Below, in pieces: positions 1-8,875 of a DNA stretch of 35,834 nt. The notes beneath the pieces are model-generated. The model did not search any database. It saw only the letters and a list, made by a program, of their open reading frames with translations, and had not been told where the DNA came from. The DNA is from UBA6109 sp964506465 (GTDB taxonomy: Bacteria; Desulfobacterota; Syntrophia; Syntrophales; UBA6109): positions 1 to 35,834 of the forward strand of contig CAZDLM010000032.1 of assembly GCA_964506465.1 (NCBI GenBank), in the 5' to 3' direction. The position numbers were made by a program, and so were the translations under genes. How positions within the stretch are numbered: position 1 is the stretch's first letter; each line of letters starts with the position of its first letter.

Positions 1-27
1 GGTGACAGAAGAAGAGCGCGGGGACGA

Positions 28-105
28 CACCCTTCGACAAGCTCAGGGTGACAAGGGAGGGATCGCCGCGACGGTCCGGAGTCTATCCTGAACGAATCCG
101 AAGGG
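28..105. repeat. Inverted pair of short dispersed repeats
   Basis: The sequence CCCTTCGACAAGCTCAGGG at about 30-48 is itself a small hairpin, and a diverged inverted copy, CCTGAACGAATCCGAAGGG, lies at 87-105. The two could pair as one larger stem. The motif resembles a short palindrome scattered widely in deltaproteobacterial genomes. The first 134 bases hold no gene that I can support; the repeat is the only structure seen there. Confidence 0.55.
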
Positions 106-134
106 GGTTCCCGCAACGATCGCGATGCAATTCT

Positions 135-902
135 TCAGGCGGTGCGGGCGAGGAGCGCTGCGCCGAGGGCACCGTTGATCTGGGCGAGGCGCGTTGTGAG
201 AACCGGAAGGCCCAGCGCTTTTCCCACGGCCAGGACGACGCCCGGATTCTTCGCGACGCCGCCGGTCATCATGAGCGGCGCCCGGACCCCGATGCGCTGC
301 GCCATGGAGGCGATCCGCGCCGCGATGGCCTCGTGGATGCCGGCGACGATGTCCTCGCGGGCTTCCCCCTTGGCGATCGCGGAAATCACCTCCGATTCAG
401 CGAAGACGGTGCAGAGGCTGCTGATTCGCGCGGGGTTCCGGGAACGGGCCGAGAGGTCCCCAAAGGCCGAAAGGTCCGCCTCGAGGGCGCGGGCCATGAC
501 CTCGAGGAATCGCCCCGTGCCGGCGGCGCACTTGTCGTTCATGACGAAGTTCTCGACGCGGCCGCCTTCTGCGAGGACGATGGCCTTGCTGTCCTGTCCG
601 CCGATATCGATGACGGACCGGACGGCCGGATTCTGGAAATAGGCGCCGGACGCGTGGCACGCGATCTCCGTCACCGAGCGCGCCGCAAACGAAACGCTCT
701 TCCGCCCGTAGCCCGTGGCAACGATTCTCTCCACGGCGCCGGCTTCCAGCTTCGCCTGCGCCAGCGCTTCGGCGAGGGCCGTCTTCCCGGCGGCCTCGGC
801 GTTGTAGCCTGTGAAGATCACGCGCGAGGCGAGGATTTCGCCGTCCGCGAGCAGGACGGCCTTCGTGCTGATGGAACCGATGTCGATGCCGGCGGTGATC
901 AT
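135..902 (-). CDS. 2-hydroxyacyl-CoA dehydratase / benzoyl-CoA reductase activator ATPase
   Basis: This 255-residue protein belongs to the BadF/BadG/BcrA/BcrD ASKHA-fold ATPase family (HgdC type). Such activators hold one [4Fe-4S] cluster between two subunits and use ATP to push a low-potential electron into the dehydratase or reductase. The phosphate-binding start GIDIGSISTKAVL (about residues 5-17), the second glycine-rich motif DIGGQDSKAI (about 98-107), the cluster Cys in NDKCAAGTG and a second Cys in SSLCTVFAESE are all visible. The C-terminal GGVAKNPGV motif completes the fold. The length matches single-domain activators. It lies downstream of the two dehydratase subunits on the same strand, separated by a repeat cluster, so it is probably their partner. 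The natural substrate cannot be read from this gene. Confidence 0.93.
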   Translation of the reverse strand: MITAGIDIGSISTKAVLLADGEILASRVIFTGYNAEAAGKTALAEALAQAKLEAGAVERIVATGYGRKSVSFAARSVTEIACHASGAYFQNPAVRSVIDIGGQDSKAIVLAEGGRVENFVMNDKCAAGTGRFLEVMARALEADLSAFGDLSARSRNPARISSLCTVFAESEVISAIAKGEAREDIVAGIHEAIAARIASMAQRIGVRAPLMMTGGVAKNPGVVLAVGKALGLPVLTTRLAQINGALGAALLARTA

Positions 903-926
903 AGGAAGTCGGTTGTCTCTATTGTT

Positions 927-1127
927 GTCACCCCCGCGAAAGTGGGGGTCCAGCTCTCTGGTTACACACCGATCACGGAAATAAACCCCACGACCCTGGA
1001 TTCCCGCTTTCGCGGGAATGACAGGAAAATTTGTCGTCCCCGCGTAGGCGGGGACCCAGTGCTCTGCTACTCACCGAAGTCACAGAACAAGCCCAGGATC
1101 TTGGGTTCCCGCTTCCGCGGGAATGAC
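927..1127. repeat. Two tandem REP-pair (BIME-like) elements
   Basis: Two units of about 95 bp occupy 927-1022 and 1033-1127. Each starts with a GC-rich hairpin (GTCACCCCCGCGAAAG then GGGGGTCCAG, or a variant) and ends with a related hairpin in inverted orientation (TTCCCGCTTTCGCGGGAA, then TGAC). The termini are therefore inverted copies of each other, about 45 bp apart. The same unit recurs at 3555-3821 and 5651-5782. It fills the gap between the activator gene and the dehydratase subunit gene and has no coding sense. Confidence 0.85.
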
Positions 1128-1154
1128 ACGGATGACCCTTGATTCCCGCCCGCC

Positions 1155-2393
1155 CTATGCCGCCTTCCTGGCCTTCAACATCTCCATAAACGCCTCGATC
1201 CTCGTTTCCGTCGGCCCCTCCGCGAAACTCCGTTCGTCCACCATGTCCGCCTCGATCATGAGGGTGGGGATGCCCCGCCGCTCCTGCACGAGCCTCTGGA
1301 TATCGTACTGGCCCAGCGAATAGGGCTTGCAGCTGCGGTTGGAGTGCATGACGAGTCCGTCGGCCGCGTACTTGTCGATCATCCCGACGACCATGTCGGC
1401 CATCTCGTCGACGCCGATGTTGAGGTAGATGCGCGTGTAGCATTCGGCCATCGATTCCAGGAAGTTGTTTTCGTCGGCGTACTTCAGGGAGCCGCACCAG
1501 GCCGAGGTGTACGTGTCGGCCACCAGGCAGGCGCCGGCGGCGGCGAATTTTTCGGAGAGCCACTTCGTCCGGAACCATACAGGGAGGTTGTCCCAGAGGA
1601 GCCGGTAGCGTTCGTCGGGGACGGCGCCGATCCCCGCGGCGATCCGCTCCTTCATCTCGGCGAGCAGAATCTTATAGTAGTCGATCGTCTGCTGCTGGCC
1701 GCGGAGGGTCACGATGAGGGCGAGGTGGAAAAAGGCATCGAAGGCCGAAAGCGGCGCCGGCTTGTGCGCCGCCGTGTCGAGGACCGCCTGCCAGAGCCGC
1801 TGACCCTCGATGGAGAGCCGGCCCACTTCCTTCAGACGGTCGTAGTCAAACCTGCGTCCGGCGGCGGCCTCCAGGAAGGCGACATATTCGTCGAGCTGCT
1901 TCCGCACGTAGCGCCGCATCTCATCGTGAAAGCCGGTGTGGCAGAAGGGGGTGTCCAGGATGAAGAGCGGGCAGCCGAAATAGCGGGCCTGGATCTCGTA
2001 CCACTTGAGCACGGTCCCGCAGATATTGGTGCAGCACACGAGCATGTCGGGCTTCGGGAGCCCCCCGATCGGTCCGCCGTTGACGGTCGCGCAGGAGATG
2101 TCGGACCGGGCGTAGGAGCACAGATCGGACGAGTATCCCATGGCTTCCGCCTTCGAGCAGAGGTCGACGCCCATCTTGGACGCCCCGATCATGGCACCGT
2201 GGTTCTCCGGATAGATGGGGATGATGTCCATGGCGATGAGCGGCTCGACGGGCCCGCCGCTTGTGATCCAGGCGACTTTTTTGCCGGTCTGCTCCGCCGT
2301 CTTCGCATCGATGTAGTAGGTCGTCATGATCTCCTTCATCCGCGCGACGGCCTTGATCTTCCGTTTTTCCTTTTCCGGGTCCTTTTCGGCCAT
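1155..2393 (-). CDS. 2-hydroxyacyl-CoA dehydratase family subunit (BcrB/HgdA-like)
   Basis: This 412-residue protein is of the 2-hydroxyglutaryl-CoA dehydratase D-component family (PF06050), the fold shared by 2-hydroxyacyl-CoA dehydratases and class I benzoyl-CoA reductases. Family features are the early GGPVEPLIAMDIIPIYPENH segment, then conserved cysteines in DLCSYARSDISC and LVCCTNICGT that supply [4Fe-4S] ligands, and a late HSNRSCKPYSLGQ segment. I start it at the ATG at 2393, which has GGGAG about 9 bases upstream; a TTG at 2414 overlapping the preceding stop is the alternative. It follows the second subunit gene almost directly, so the pair is cotranscribed and should form the heterodimeric catalytic component. 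Whether the substrate is a hydroxyacyl-CoA or an aromatic acyl-CoA cannot be decided from the sequence. Confidence 0.9.
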   Translation of the reverse strand: MAEKDPEKEKRKIKAVARMKEIMTTYYIDAKTAEQTGKKVAWITSGGPVEPLIAMDIIPIYPENHGAMIGASKMGVDLCSKAEAMGYSSDLCSYARSDISCATVNGGPIGGLPKPDMLVCCTNICGTVLKWYEIQARYFGCPLFILDTPFCHTGFHDEMRRYVRKQLDEYVAFLEAAAGRRFDYDRLKEVGRLSIEGQRLWQAVLDTAAHKPAPLSAFDAFFHLALIVTLRGQQQTIDYYKILLAEMKERIAAGIGAVPDERYRLLWDNLPVWFRTKWLSEKFAAAGACLVADTYTSAWCGSLKYADENNFLESMAECYTRIYLNIGVDEMADMVVGMIDKYAADGLVMHSNRSCKPYSLGQYDIQRLVQERRGIPTLMIEADMVDERSFAEGPTETRIEAFMEMLKARKAA

Positions 2394-2410
2394 GATGGTG
2401 TCTCCCAATT

Positions 2411-3532
2411 TCAAATCATCTCGAGAAAGGCTTCGAACCGCGTCTTGAGCTGTCCCTCCGCGGGAAGCTGGTCTTCCATCTCGAAGAGCATCGACGGGAT
2501 GCCTGCGCCGTCGAGCGCCTCCTTCAGATAGGGGTGGTCGAAGGCGTGGGGATCGCAGAATTTCACGAGCAGGAAGACGACGCCCCGGGCGCCCTTGGCC
2601 TTCGCCAGCCGGACGAGCTGCTCGGCGCGTTCACGGATCCCGCGGTGCTTCGCCGGGCAGACCGGCCGCTCCGCGTAGCGCGCGGCGATCGCCGCCAGCG
2701 GATCGCCGTCCGTGGCGATCGCTCCTGAAAAAGCGCGTGCGCCGGTGCAGAAATCATCCCAGACGACGACGCCCCCGGCCTCCTCGATGAACGAATACAG
2801 TTCCGGATGGTCGCACAGCCCTCCGGCCAGCAGCAGGCGCTTAGCCCCGCCTCCGGCCGGGCACTCGTGGACGTCCTCCAGGGCCTTCAATGCGGGGGGA
2901 AGGATTTCGAGCAGACGGTCGCGGTCCAGGATCGTCGAGGCCTTGACGATCGCGTGAACGTCGCGGCCGCGGATGCCGCCGGGATTTTCGTTGCGCAGTT
3001 CGTAGAGCCGCGCGAGCATCTCCCGGATGCGGTTGTAGACGGAGACTGCCTCCTGGAGCTTTTCGTCTGAAATAGAGACGTTCAGCTCCCTCTCCAGGTC
3101 GGAACGGAAGCGGCGCAGGACGTCGAGCAGGTACCCCCGGGCACTGGCCGTGTCCAGCTTGACCGGCAGGACCGCGTCAATGTGAAAGGGTTTCGTCACA
3201 TTGAGCCGCCAGAGGTCGGAGAGGCGCTGGATGGAGTCGCAGGTGTGGGGGAAGACGACGCCGGACAGGTAGTCCGATCTCCCCGCTAGGGCGTCTTCGA
3301 GGACGCCGCGGACGAGAGAGCAGCAGTAGGACTGCAGGTGCCGGTCGGCGAGGCGTCCCGCGCCGGAGGTCCCGAAGAGGCGGACGGAGTGGGCCCCCGC
3401 TGCGTAGATGAGCTCTTCCGGGGCGTAGGAGCACAGCGTGCCGACCGCCTTCTTTCCGGATTTTGCCGTGGCGCTCTTGACGTACGATGCGGGGTCCGCG
3501 ACGGCGGCGCGGAATTCAGCAAGAGGATCCAT
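2411..3532 (-). CDS. 2-hydroxyacyl-CoA dehydratase family subunit (BcrC/HgdB-like)
   Basis: This 373-residue protein is the second PF06050 subunit. The N-terminus shows the GTLCSYAPEELIYAAGA motif typical of the family (CSY...PEE), followed by SYCCSLVRG and FPHTCDSIQRL, which provide cysteine ligands for an Fe-S cluster, and later by LLLAGGLCD and VKFCDPHAFD. The start at 3532 is preceded by AAAGGAGAG. The stop lies 17 bases before the likely ATG of the next subunit, which implies coupled translation. Family members pair with a homologous subunit and an ATPase activator, both present downstream. A cluster of palindromic repeats separates the gene from the acyl-CoA synthetase upstream. Confidence 0.9.
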   Translation of the reverse strand: MDPLAEFRAAVADPASYVKSATAKSGKKAVGTLCSYAPEELIYAAGAHSVRLFGTSGAGRLADRHLQSYCCSLVRGVLEDALAGRSDYLSGVVFPHTCDSIQRLSDLWRLNVTKPFHIDAVLPVKLDTASARGYLLDVLRRFRSDLERELNVSISDEKLQEAVSVYNRIREMLARLYELRNENPGGIRGRDVHAIVKASTILDRDRLLEILPPALKALEDVHECPAGGGAKRLLLAGGLCDHPELYSFIEEAGGVVVWDDFCTGARAFSGAIATDGDPLAAIAARYAERPVCPAKHRGIRERAEQLVRLAKAKGARGVVFLLVKFCDPHAFDHPYLKEALDGAGIPSMLFEMEDQLPAEGQLKTRFEAFLEMI

Positions 3533-3554
3533 GCGATGCTCTCTCCTTTATCAT

Positions 3555-3821
3555 GTCGTCCCCGCGCAGGCGGGGACCCAGCGCCCTGCCATGCACGGAA
3601 GTCACAGGACAACCCCAACGACCCCGGATTCCCGCTTTCGCGGGAATGACCCCTTTGATTGTCACCCCCGCGAACGCGGGGGACCAGCGTCCTGCTCTAC
3701 ACGGACGTCGCAGAAAAAACCAAGGACCCTGGATTCCCGCTTTCGCGGGAATGACACGGGTGCCCTGGATTCCCGCTTCAACGGGGATGACGCCTCTGGT
3801 CACCCCCGCGAAGCGGAAGCG
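3555..3821. repeat. REP-pair cluster: two full units and partial copies
   Basis: Full units lie at 3555-3650 and 3661-3755. A lone right-hand hairpin (CTGGATTCCCGCTTCAACGG type) follows at about 3764-3791, and a truncated left-hand half begins at 3799. The units match those at 927-1127. Partial copies next to full ones suggest stepwise gain and decay. The block fills the whole gap between the dehydratase subunit and acyl-CoA synthetase genes. Confidence 0.85.
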
Positions 3822-3845
3822 ACCCGGGGCAGAACCTTTTCGTCA

Positions 3846-5561
3846 TCATCCCGCGTACTTGCCTGCGGCCTTGAGCTTCGCGACTTCCTCCTCCGCCAGG
3901 ACGTTGAAGGCCACCTTGCCGACCAGTGTCGTCGGCAGGGTATCGCGGAACTCGATCTCGCGGGGACAACTCCAGACGATGAGGTCTTTCCGGCAGTGGG
4001 CGATGAGCTCCTTTTCCATTTCGGGGCCAGCCTGCTGTGGATCCTTCAGGACGACGAAGCCCTTCACGCGCTGCACCTGCTGCTCGTCGGGCACGCCGAT
4101 GACGCAGGCCTTCAGCACGGCGGGGTGCTTGTAGAGGACCTCCTCCACCTGGGCGGGATAGACGTTCATGCCCGAGGACTTGATCATGCGCTTGAGGCGC
4201 AGCTTGAAGTAGAAGAAGCCGTCGGCATCCATCGTCCCGATGTCGCCGGTATGGAGCCAGATCCGTCCGTCGGCATGGAGCCTCAGCGTGTTGGCCGTTT
4301 CTTCCGGAGCGTCGAGGTAGCCCATCATGACGGCCGGCCCGTTCAGGCAGATCTCGCCCTCTTCGCCCACGGCGGCCTCGTCGATCGTGGCGGGCTTGAC
4401 GATCTTGGCCAGCATGTCGGGGAAGGGGACGCCGATGCTTCCCTCGCGGTATTCCTTGAGCGGCATCGCCATGATCGCCGTGACCGCCTCCGTCAGGCCG
4501 TAGCCTTCGAGGAGCTGCACGGAGCCGCCCTGCTTGCGGACGACCTCCTCGAAGCGCTCCTTGACGGTGCGCGGCAGCGTATCGGCGCCGCTGAAGGTCG
4601 CCTTGAGGCAGCGGAGATCGGTCTTCCGGAAAAGGGGGTTGCGGCTGAGCGCGTCGAAGAGCGTCGGCACGCCGACGAAGAAGTTCGGACGCGTCTCCTT
4701 GATGAGCTTCGCCACGGTCTCCGGCGTGAACTGGGGGACGAGGATGCTCTTGGCGCCGCCCATGAAGGCTGCATTGATGCAGACGCCCAGTCCGAAGCCG
4801 TGGAAGATGGGCAGGATCGCGAGGATGGAGTCGCCCTTCCACAATTTTCCCCAGGCCGAGACCTGCATCCCCTCGCTGATGAAGTTCATGTTGGACAGCA
4901 TGATCCCCTTGGGGACCCCCGTCGTGCCGCCGCTGTAGAGAACAACGGCCATCTCGGCCGTGTCCATCTTCGCCTTCGGCGCCTGCGGGTACGATGCGGC
5001 CATGAGATCCTTCCACCAGCGGACCATGGGATCGGCGGGCACGGGCGGGATCTTGCGGCCCTTCGTGAGGTTGAACCCGATCCGCTTGACGAGCCCCAGA
5101 TAGTCGGGGATCTTTGTGAGGATCAGCGTCTCCAGAGGGGTCTGAGACTTGACCTCCTTGAATTTTCCATAGAAGGCGTCGATCGTGAGGGCAAAGCGGC
5201 TCTTGCTGTTGTTGAGATAGAAGGCGATCTCCTTGGCCGTGGATAAGGGATGGATCATGGCGGCGACGGCGCCGAGCTTGTTGGCGGCGTAGAAGCAGAT
5301 GATCCCCTGCGGGGTCGTGGGCATGGAAATCGTGATCCGGTCTCCCTTCTTCATGCCCAGAGAGGCCAGCGCATCCGCGCAGCGATCGATCTCCTCGCGG
5401 AAGCGCCGGTAGGTGGAAATCGTTCCGAAGAAATCGTAGGCGACGGCATCCGGAAAGCGCTCGACGGTGCGCAAGAGCGCCTCGTACATCGTGACCTTCG
5501 GATAGTCCAGGGACTCCGGCACGTCGCCGTAGAACTTGAGCCAGGGTTTCGTCTCGTACAT
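3846..5561 (-). CDS. AMP-forming acyl-CoA synthetase
   Basis: This 571-residue protein belongs to the ANL adenylating superfamily. It would activate a carboxylic acid to its adenylate and then to the CoA thioester in the cytoplasm. Visible motifs are the P-loop-like LYSGGTTGVPKG (about residues 208-219), EGYGLTEAV, the hinge region around LHTGDIG, IKSSGMNVYPAQVEEVL, and a C-terminal Lys in LVGKVAFN that fits the catalytic lysine of the adenylation half-reaction. An open frame continues upstream, but those residues are translated repeat DNA; the ATG at 5561 with AGGAAGGGGGG before it is the real start. It is upstream of a dehydratase/reductase set, so it probably supplies that system's CoA-ester substrate. 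Chain length or aromatic preference is unknown. Confidence 0.93.
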   Translation of the reverse strand: MYETKPWLKFYGDVPESLDYPKVTMYEALLRTVERFPDAVAYDFFGTISTYRRFREEIDRCADALASLGMKKGDRITISMPTTPQGIICFYAANKLGAVAAMIHPLSTAKEIAFYLNNSKSRFALTIDAFYGKFKEVKSQTPLETLILTKIPDYLGLVKRIGFNLTKGRKIPPVPADPMVRWWKDLMAASYPQAPKAKMDTAEMAVVLYSGGTTGVPKGIMLSNMNFISEGMQVSAWGKLWKGDSILAILPIFHGFGLGVCINAAFMGGAKSILVPQFTPETVAKLIKETRPNFFVGVPTLFDALSRNPLFRKTDLRCLKATFSGADTLPRTVKERFEEVVRKQGGSVQLLEGYGLTEAVTAIMAMPLKEYREGSIGVPFPDMLAKIVKPATIDEAAVGEEGEICLNGPAVMMGYLDAPEETANTLRLHADGRIWLHTGDIGTMDADGFFYFKLRLKRMIKSSGMNVYPAQVEEVLYKHPAVLKACVIGVPDEQQVQRVKGFVVLKDPQQAGPEMEKELIAHCRKDLIVWSCPREIEFRDTLPTTLVGKVAFNVLAEEEVAKLKAAGKYAG

Positions 5562-5650
5562 GATCTCGTCCCCCCTTCCTTGATGGATCCCGCTATTCCG
5601 CAAACGGAGCCTATCAAGTGTCGCACCGGACCCAAGCCGGCATCCGGGCA

Positions 5651-5782
5651 CTGGATTCCCGCTTCCGCGGGAATGACACCCTTGATGGCCACCCCCGCGG
5701 AAGCGGGGGCCCAGCGCTCTACTACTCACGAAAGTCACGGCACAAGCCCGGCACGCTGGATTCCCACTTTCGCGGGAATGAC
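5651..5782. repeat. REP-pair element with a solo hairpin
   Basis: A solo right-hand hairpin (ATTCCCGCTTCCGCGGGAAT) sits at about 5651-5677, followed by one complete unit at 5687-5782. It is the same family as at 927-1127 and 3555-3821. It lies between the UPF0182 gene, whose stop is at 5838, and the start of the acyl-CoA synthetase gene, both on minus. It could act as a transcript boundary, although no T-run follows the hairpins. Confidence 0.8.
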
Positions 5783-5837
5783 GGCTTTGAGAAATTCGTG
5801 TCCGGAGCAATCGGATTTTCTTTGCAGCCGGAAAGCC

Positions 5838-8615
5838 CTACCTCCTCTTTTCCGCCAGCCGGAGCAAGTCTTCCATTTTCCGCAGCTCTTCGCCGTATCC
5901 GGACCAGTTGCCCTGGCGGAGGAGTTCCTGGGCCTTGCGGTAATGGCCCAGCGCCTCAATCGCAAGCTGGCGTTCCGTCCGGTCCGTCTTTCCCGTCGCC
6001 GCGATCGCGGCCGCAGCGGCGGCCGCCGCCTTCGGACCGCCGCGATCCCTCATCGTCTCGCCGCCGAAGATGCGCTGGAGGGAGACCTCGAGATTCTCCT
6101 CCATCTCAATCGTATTGCCGAAGGCGACGATGACGCGCTTGAGTTCGGGCAACTGGCCCTTTTCCGCCGCCAGGTACAGCGGCTCGACGTACAGCAGCGC
6201 CTTTTCGATCGGGATCGCCAGCAGGCTTCCCCGGATCACCTGGGAACCGCTCTGATTCCACAGGGAGATCTGCTTGGAAATCTCCGAGTGCTGGTCGATG
6301 CGCGCCTCGATCTGGCGAGGACCGTACACCAGCTTCTGCTTGGGGAAGTTGTAGACGATCAGGTGGGCGTAATTCGGGTCGTCGCAGCGCGCGGCCATCC
6401 AGGCCGACATGTTGTCCTTGTTGCGCGGCGTGAACGGGATCAGGAGGATGAACTCTTCTTTCTTCCCGTCCGGCAGCCGCATGATCGTAAAATAGGGCTC
6501 CATCTCCTGTTCGGATCCCTTGATCGCCTTGCCGGGAATCGCCCAGAGGTCTTCCTTGTTGTAGAAGACCTGGGCATCCTTCATGTGGTAGGCGCGGTAC
6601 ATGCGGGCCTGGACGGAGAGCATCCCCGTCGGGTAGCGGATGTGCTTCTTCAGATCCGCGGGCATCGAGGAGAGGGGTTGGAAGACCCCAGGAAAAATCC
6701 GCGCGTAGGTCTTCAGGATCGGGTCGTCCGGATCGCTGACGTACAGCTTGACCGAGCCGTCGTAGGCATCGACCACCGCTTTGAAGGAATTGCGGATGTA
6801 GTTGCCGATCTGCGGCGCCGGTTCGGAGTAGGGGAATCGGTCCGTCGTCGTGTAGGCGTCCAGGAACCACAGCAGCCTTCCCTCCGGCGAAACCACCAGG
6901 TAGGGGTCCGCATCGATCCGGGCGAAGGGGACGATGCGGGACACGCGCTCGCGGACGTTCCGGTAATACATCACGCGGCTTTCGGCGGTGATGTCATCGG
7001 AGAAGAGGAGCGTCAGCGAGCGGAAGCGCGCCGCAAAGAGGAGCTTGCGCCAGAATCCCAGCGGGACGCCGCCGTTGCCTTCGTAGCGCGAATAGACGTT
7101 CTTGTCGCCCACCGGATAATCGAACTCGGGGCGCTTGGTCCGGACGAAGACGTACTCGTTGGAGGTCTCGCCGAAGTAGATCTCCGGACGGGTCACGCGG
7201 ACCTCCGTCGTCGATACGGGGGGGATGTCCTTGATGAAGAATTCCGGCAGGCCCTCCTTGGAGATGCGGTTGACCGGCCCCATGACGATTCCGTAGCCGT
7301 GCGTGTAGTTGAGGTGTTCGTTGACCCAGGTGCGCGCGGGGAGGGCCCTGTAGGAGAGCTCGCGCGGCGACAGCATGACTTGGCGGTACTCGCCGTCGAT
7401 GGTGTAGCGGTCGTTGTCCACATCGACGAACTTGTAGTAGGTCCGAATTTCCTGGAGCTGGCTGTAGGTCAGGAGCAGCGGCGCATGGTCCCAGAGGCGG
7501 ATGTTCTTGATCGTCAGGTCGTTGCGGCGCAGGTCCTCGCGCGACAGGTTCTCATCCGCGGGGAAATCCCGTTCCTCGATGGCATCCAGCTTGTAGGCGG
7601 CGCGCGTATAGGCGATGTTGCGTTCGAGGTACGGCTTCTCCAGGACGATTTCGTTCGGGATGACCATGAATTTCTGGATCACCCCGGGAAGGATGCCCCG
7701 GCCGATGACGACGCAGGCGACCAGGGCCAGGATCGCGACGGCGGGAATCCGCCAGTTCCTACTGAAGATATACGCGATGACGGCGATCCCGGCCAGGATC
7801 GCGAGGCCGATCAGGACCTTCAGCACCCAGATCTGCGTGGTGGCGTCGGTATAGCCCGGACCGAAGACGACGCCGCGCTTGACGGAGAGCATCTCGCTCA
7901 GGTCGATCCAGAAGCCGAACGCGGCATTGAAGAGGAGCGCGGCAACGAGGACCGCCAGATGCGACCGCGCCGCGGGCAGCAGATGAAAAGTCTGCGGGGG
8001 GATGAACGTCAGCGAGCGGCGGATGAAGTAAACGAAGGCCGTGCCGGCGAGCGTGAGGAAGAGCGCGCTCATGATCCATCCGTACAGGTAAGACAGAAGC
8101 GGCAGTTGGAAGACGTAGAAGGAGATGTCCCGTTCGAACAAGGGGTCCGTCAGGCGAAACGGCGTCGCATTGGCGAACCGCAGCAGGTTTTCCCATTGGG
8201 TGGAGCCCTGGACGGCCATCAGGATGCCCATCAGGAGCGCGACGGACAGGATGGCAATGCCGAGGAATCGTTTCCCCAGCGCCGGGATCGGGAAGGGAAC
8301 GAAATCCGTCGCCGCCGGAGGGGCCGCATCGGGGGAAAGGCGGAGCGCCGCCAGGAGATTGGGGTAAAAGACCAGAAAGAAGACGCCTCCGAAGAGCGCC
8401 GCGGCCTTCAACTGGTTCACCAATGTGACGACAAAGACGACGGGATAGCCGACCTCCTGAAACCAGTACCAGTCGGTGACCAGCTCCACGACGCGCCACA
8501 TCAGCGCCACTGCGCCGAGCAGCACGACGAGCAGGAGCATTGTGCGGCTGTTCCGGAGGGGCGATCCGGGCTGCCCGCCCGGCCAGGGTGTCCCGAAGGG
8601 TCCGCTTGGGCTCAT
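5838..8615 (-). CDS. UPF0182 family integral membrane protein
   Basis: This 925-residue protein matches the UPF0182/COG1615 family in length and layout. About seven hydrophobic helices fill the first third, followed by a large soluble, probably extracytoplasmic, region. Family-like segments include DPLFERDISFYVFQLP, KPYLERNIAYTRAAY and WVNEHLNYTHGYG. The C-terminus has an Ala-rich stretch and a short helical tail rich in Arg, Glu and Leu, as in other members. I start at the ATG at 8615, preceded by AAAAGGAGAAAGACT; upstream in-frame residues have no coding character and run through the promoter. It stands alone on minus, with a strong promoter just upstream. The family's biochemical function is not established, and nothing here narrows it. 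Confidence 0.93.
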   Translation of the reverse strand: MSPSGPFGTPWPGGQPGSPLRNSRTMLLLVVLLGAVALMWRVVELVTDWYWFQEVGYPVVFVVTLVNQLKAAALFGGVFFLVFYPNLLAALRLSPDAAPPAATDFVPFPIPALGKRFLGIAILSVALLMGILMAVQGSTQWENLLRFANATPFRLTDPLFERDISFYVFQLPLLSYLYGWIMSALFLTLAGTAFVYFIRRSLTFIPPQTFHLLPAARSHLAVLVAALLFNAAFGFWIDLSEMLSVKRGVVFGPGYTDATTQIWVLKVLIGLAILAGIAVIAYIFSRNWRIPAVAILALVACVVIGRGILPGVIQKFMVIPNEIVLEKPYLERNIAYTRAAYKLDAIEERDFPADENLSREDLRRNDLTIKNIRLWDHAPLLLTYSQLQEIRTYYKFVDVDNDRYTIDGEYRQVMLSPRELSYRALPARTWVNEHLNYTHGYGIVMGPVNRISKEGLPEFFIKDIPPVSTTEVRVTRPEIYFGETSNEYVFVRTKRPEFDYPVGDKNVYSRYEGNGGVPLGFWRKLLFAARFRSLTLLFSDDITAESRVMYYRNVRERVSRIVPFARIDADPYLVVSPEGRLLWFLDAYTTTDRFPYSEPAPQIGNYIRNSFKAVVDAYDGSVKLYVSDPDDPILKTYARIFPGVFQPLSSMPADLKKHIRYPTGMLSVQARMYRAYHMKDAQVFYNKEDLWAIPGKAIKGSEQEMEPYFTIMRLPDGKKEEFILLIPFTPRNKDNMSAWMAARCDDPNYAHLIVYNFPKQKLVYGPRQIEARIDQHSEISKQISLWNQSGSQVIRGSLLAIPIEKALLYVEPLYLAAEKGQLPELKRVIVAFGNTIEMEENLEVSLQRIFGGETMRDRGGPKAAAAAAAAIAATGKTDRTERQLAIEALGHYRKAQELLRQGNWSGYGEELRKMEDLLRLAEKRR

Positions 8616-8642
8616 AGTCTTTCTCCTTTTCCGTTTCCAACG

Positions 8643-8672
8643 CTTATATAGAGATAGCGGCAAGAGTGTCAA
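8643..8672 (-). promoter_or_regulatory. Sigma-70-type promoter of the UPF0182 gene
   Basis: Read on minus, a perfect TTGACA (8667-8672) is followed after 18 bases by TATAAG (8643-8648), or after 16 bases by the overlapping TATATA. The likely start of transcription is about 20 bases from the ATG, leaving room for a ribosome binding site only. Confidence 0.7.
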
Positions 8673-8707
8673 GAGAATTGGGCCGGCGCGGGCGCCGAGG
8701 GGAATGC

Positions 8708-8734
8708 TTGACAACCGCCGGGCCGCCTTATATC
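8708..8734 (+). promoter_or_regulatory. Possible promoter for the QueG-like gene
   Basis: TTGACA (8708-8713) and TATATC (8729-8734) are separated by 15 bases, shorter than ideal. It would leave a leader of about 135 bases before the ATG at 8876; that leader contains the 13-bp palindrome CGGGAGACTCCCG at 8766-8778. It faces away from the UPF0182 promoter, with only about 35 bases between them. Confidence 0.4.
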
Positions 8735-8875
8735 CATTGCACGGAATGCCTCCCCGGGAACCTGGCGGGAGACTCCCGGTGGGGGCGGATACCGGAGGAG
8801 TCTTCCGTTGATGTTTCGCTTCCTTCGGAGAAAACGGCCCGCCGCCGGGCGGTCGACTGGCAAAGGAGGACGAAG

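Noticed and set aside
927..5782. Repeat clusters considered as a CRISPR array
   Set aside because: Units contact each other in pairs, are separated by genes, have inverted ends and no unique spacers of uniform length; no cas gene is present.
5250..8651. A plus-strand open frame of over 1100 codons opposite the acyl-CoA synthetase and UPF0182 genes
   Set aside because: It mirrors the codon positions of two clear minus-strand genes, is rich in Arg, Gly, Asp and His without motifs, and has no ribosome site; it is an antisense shadow of high-GC coding DNA.
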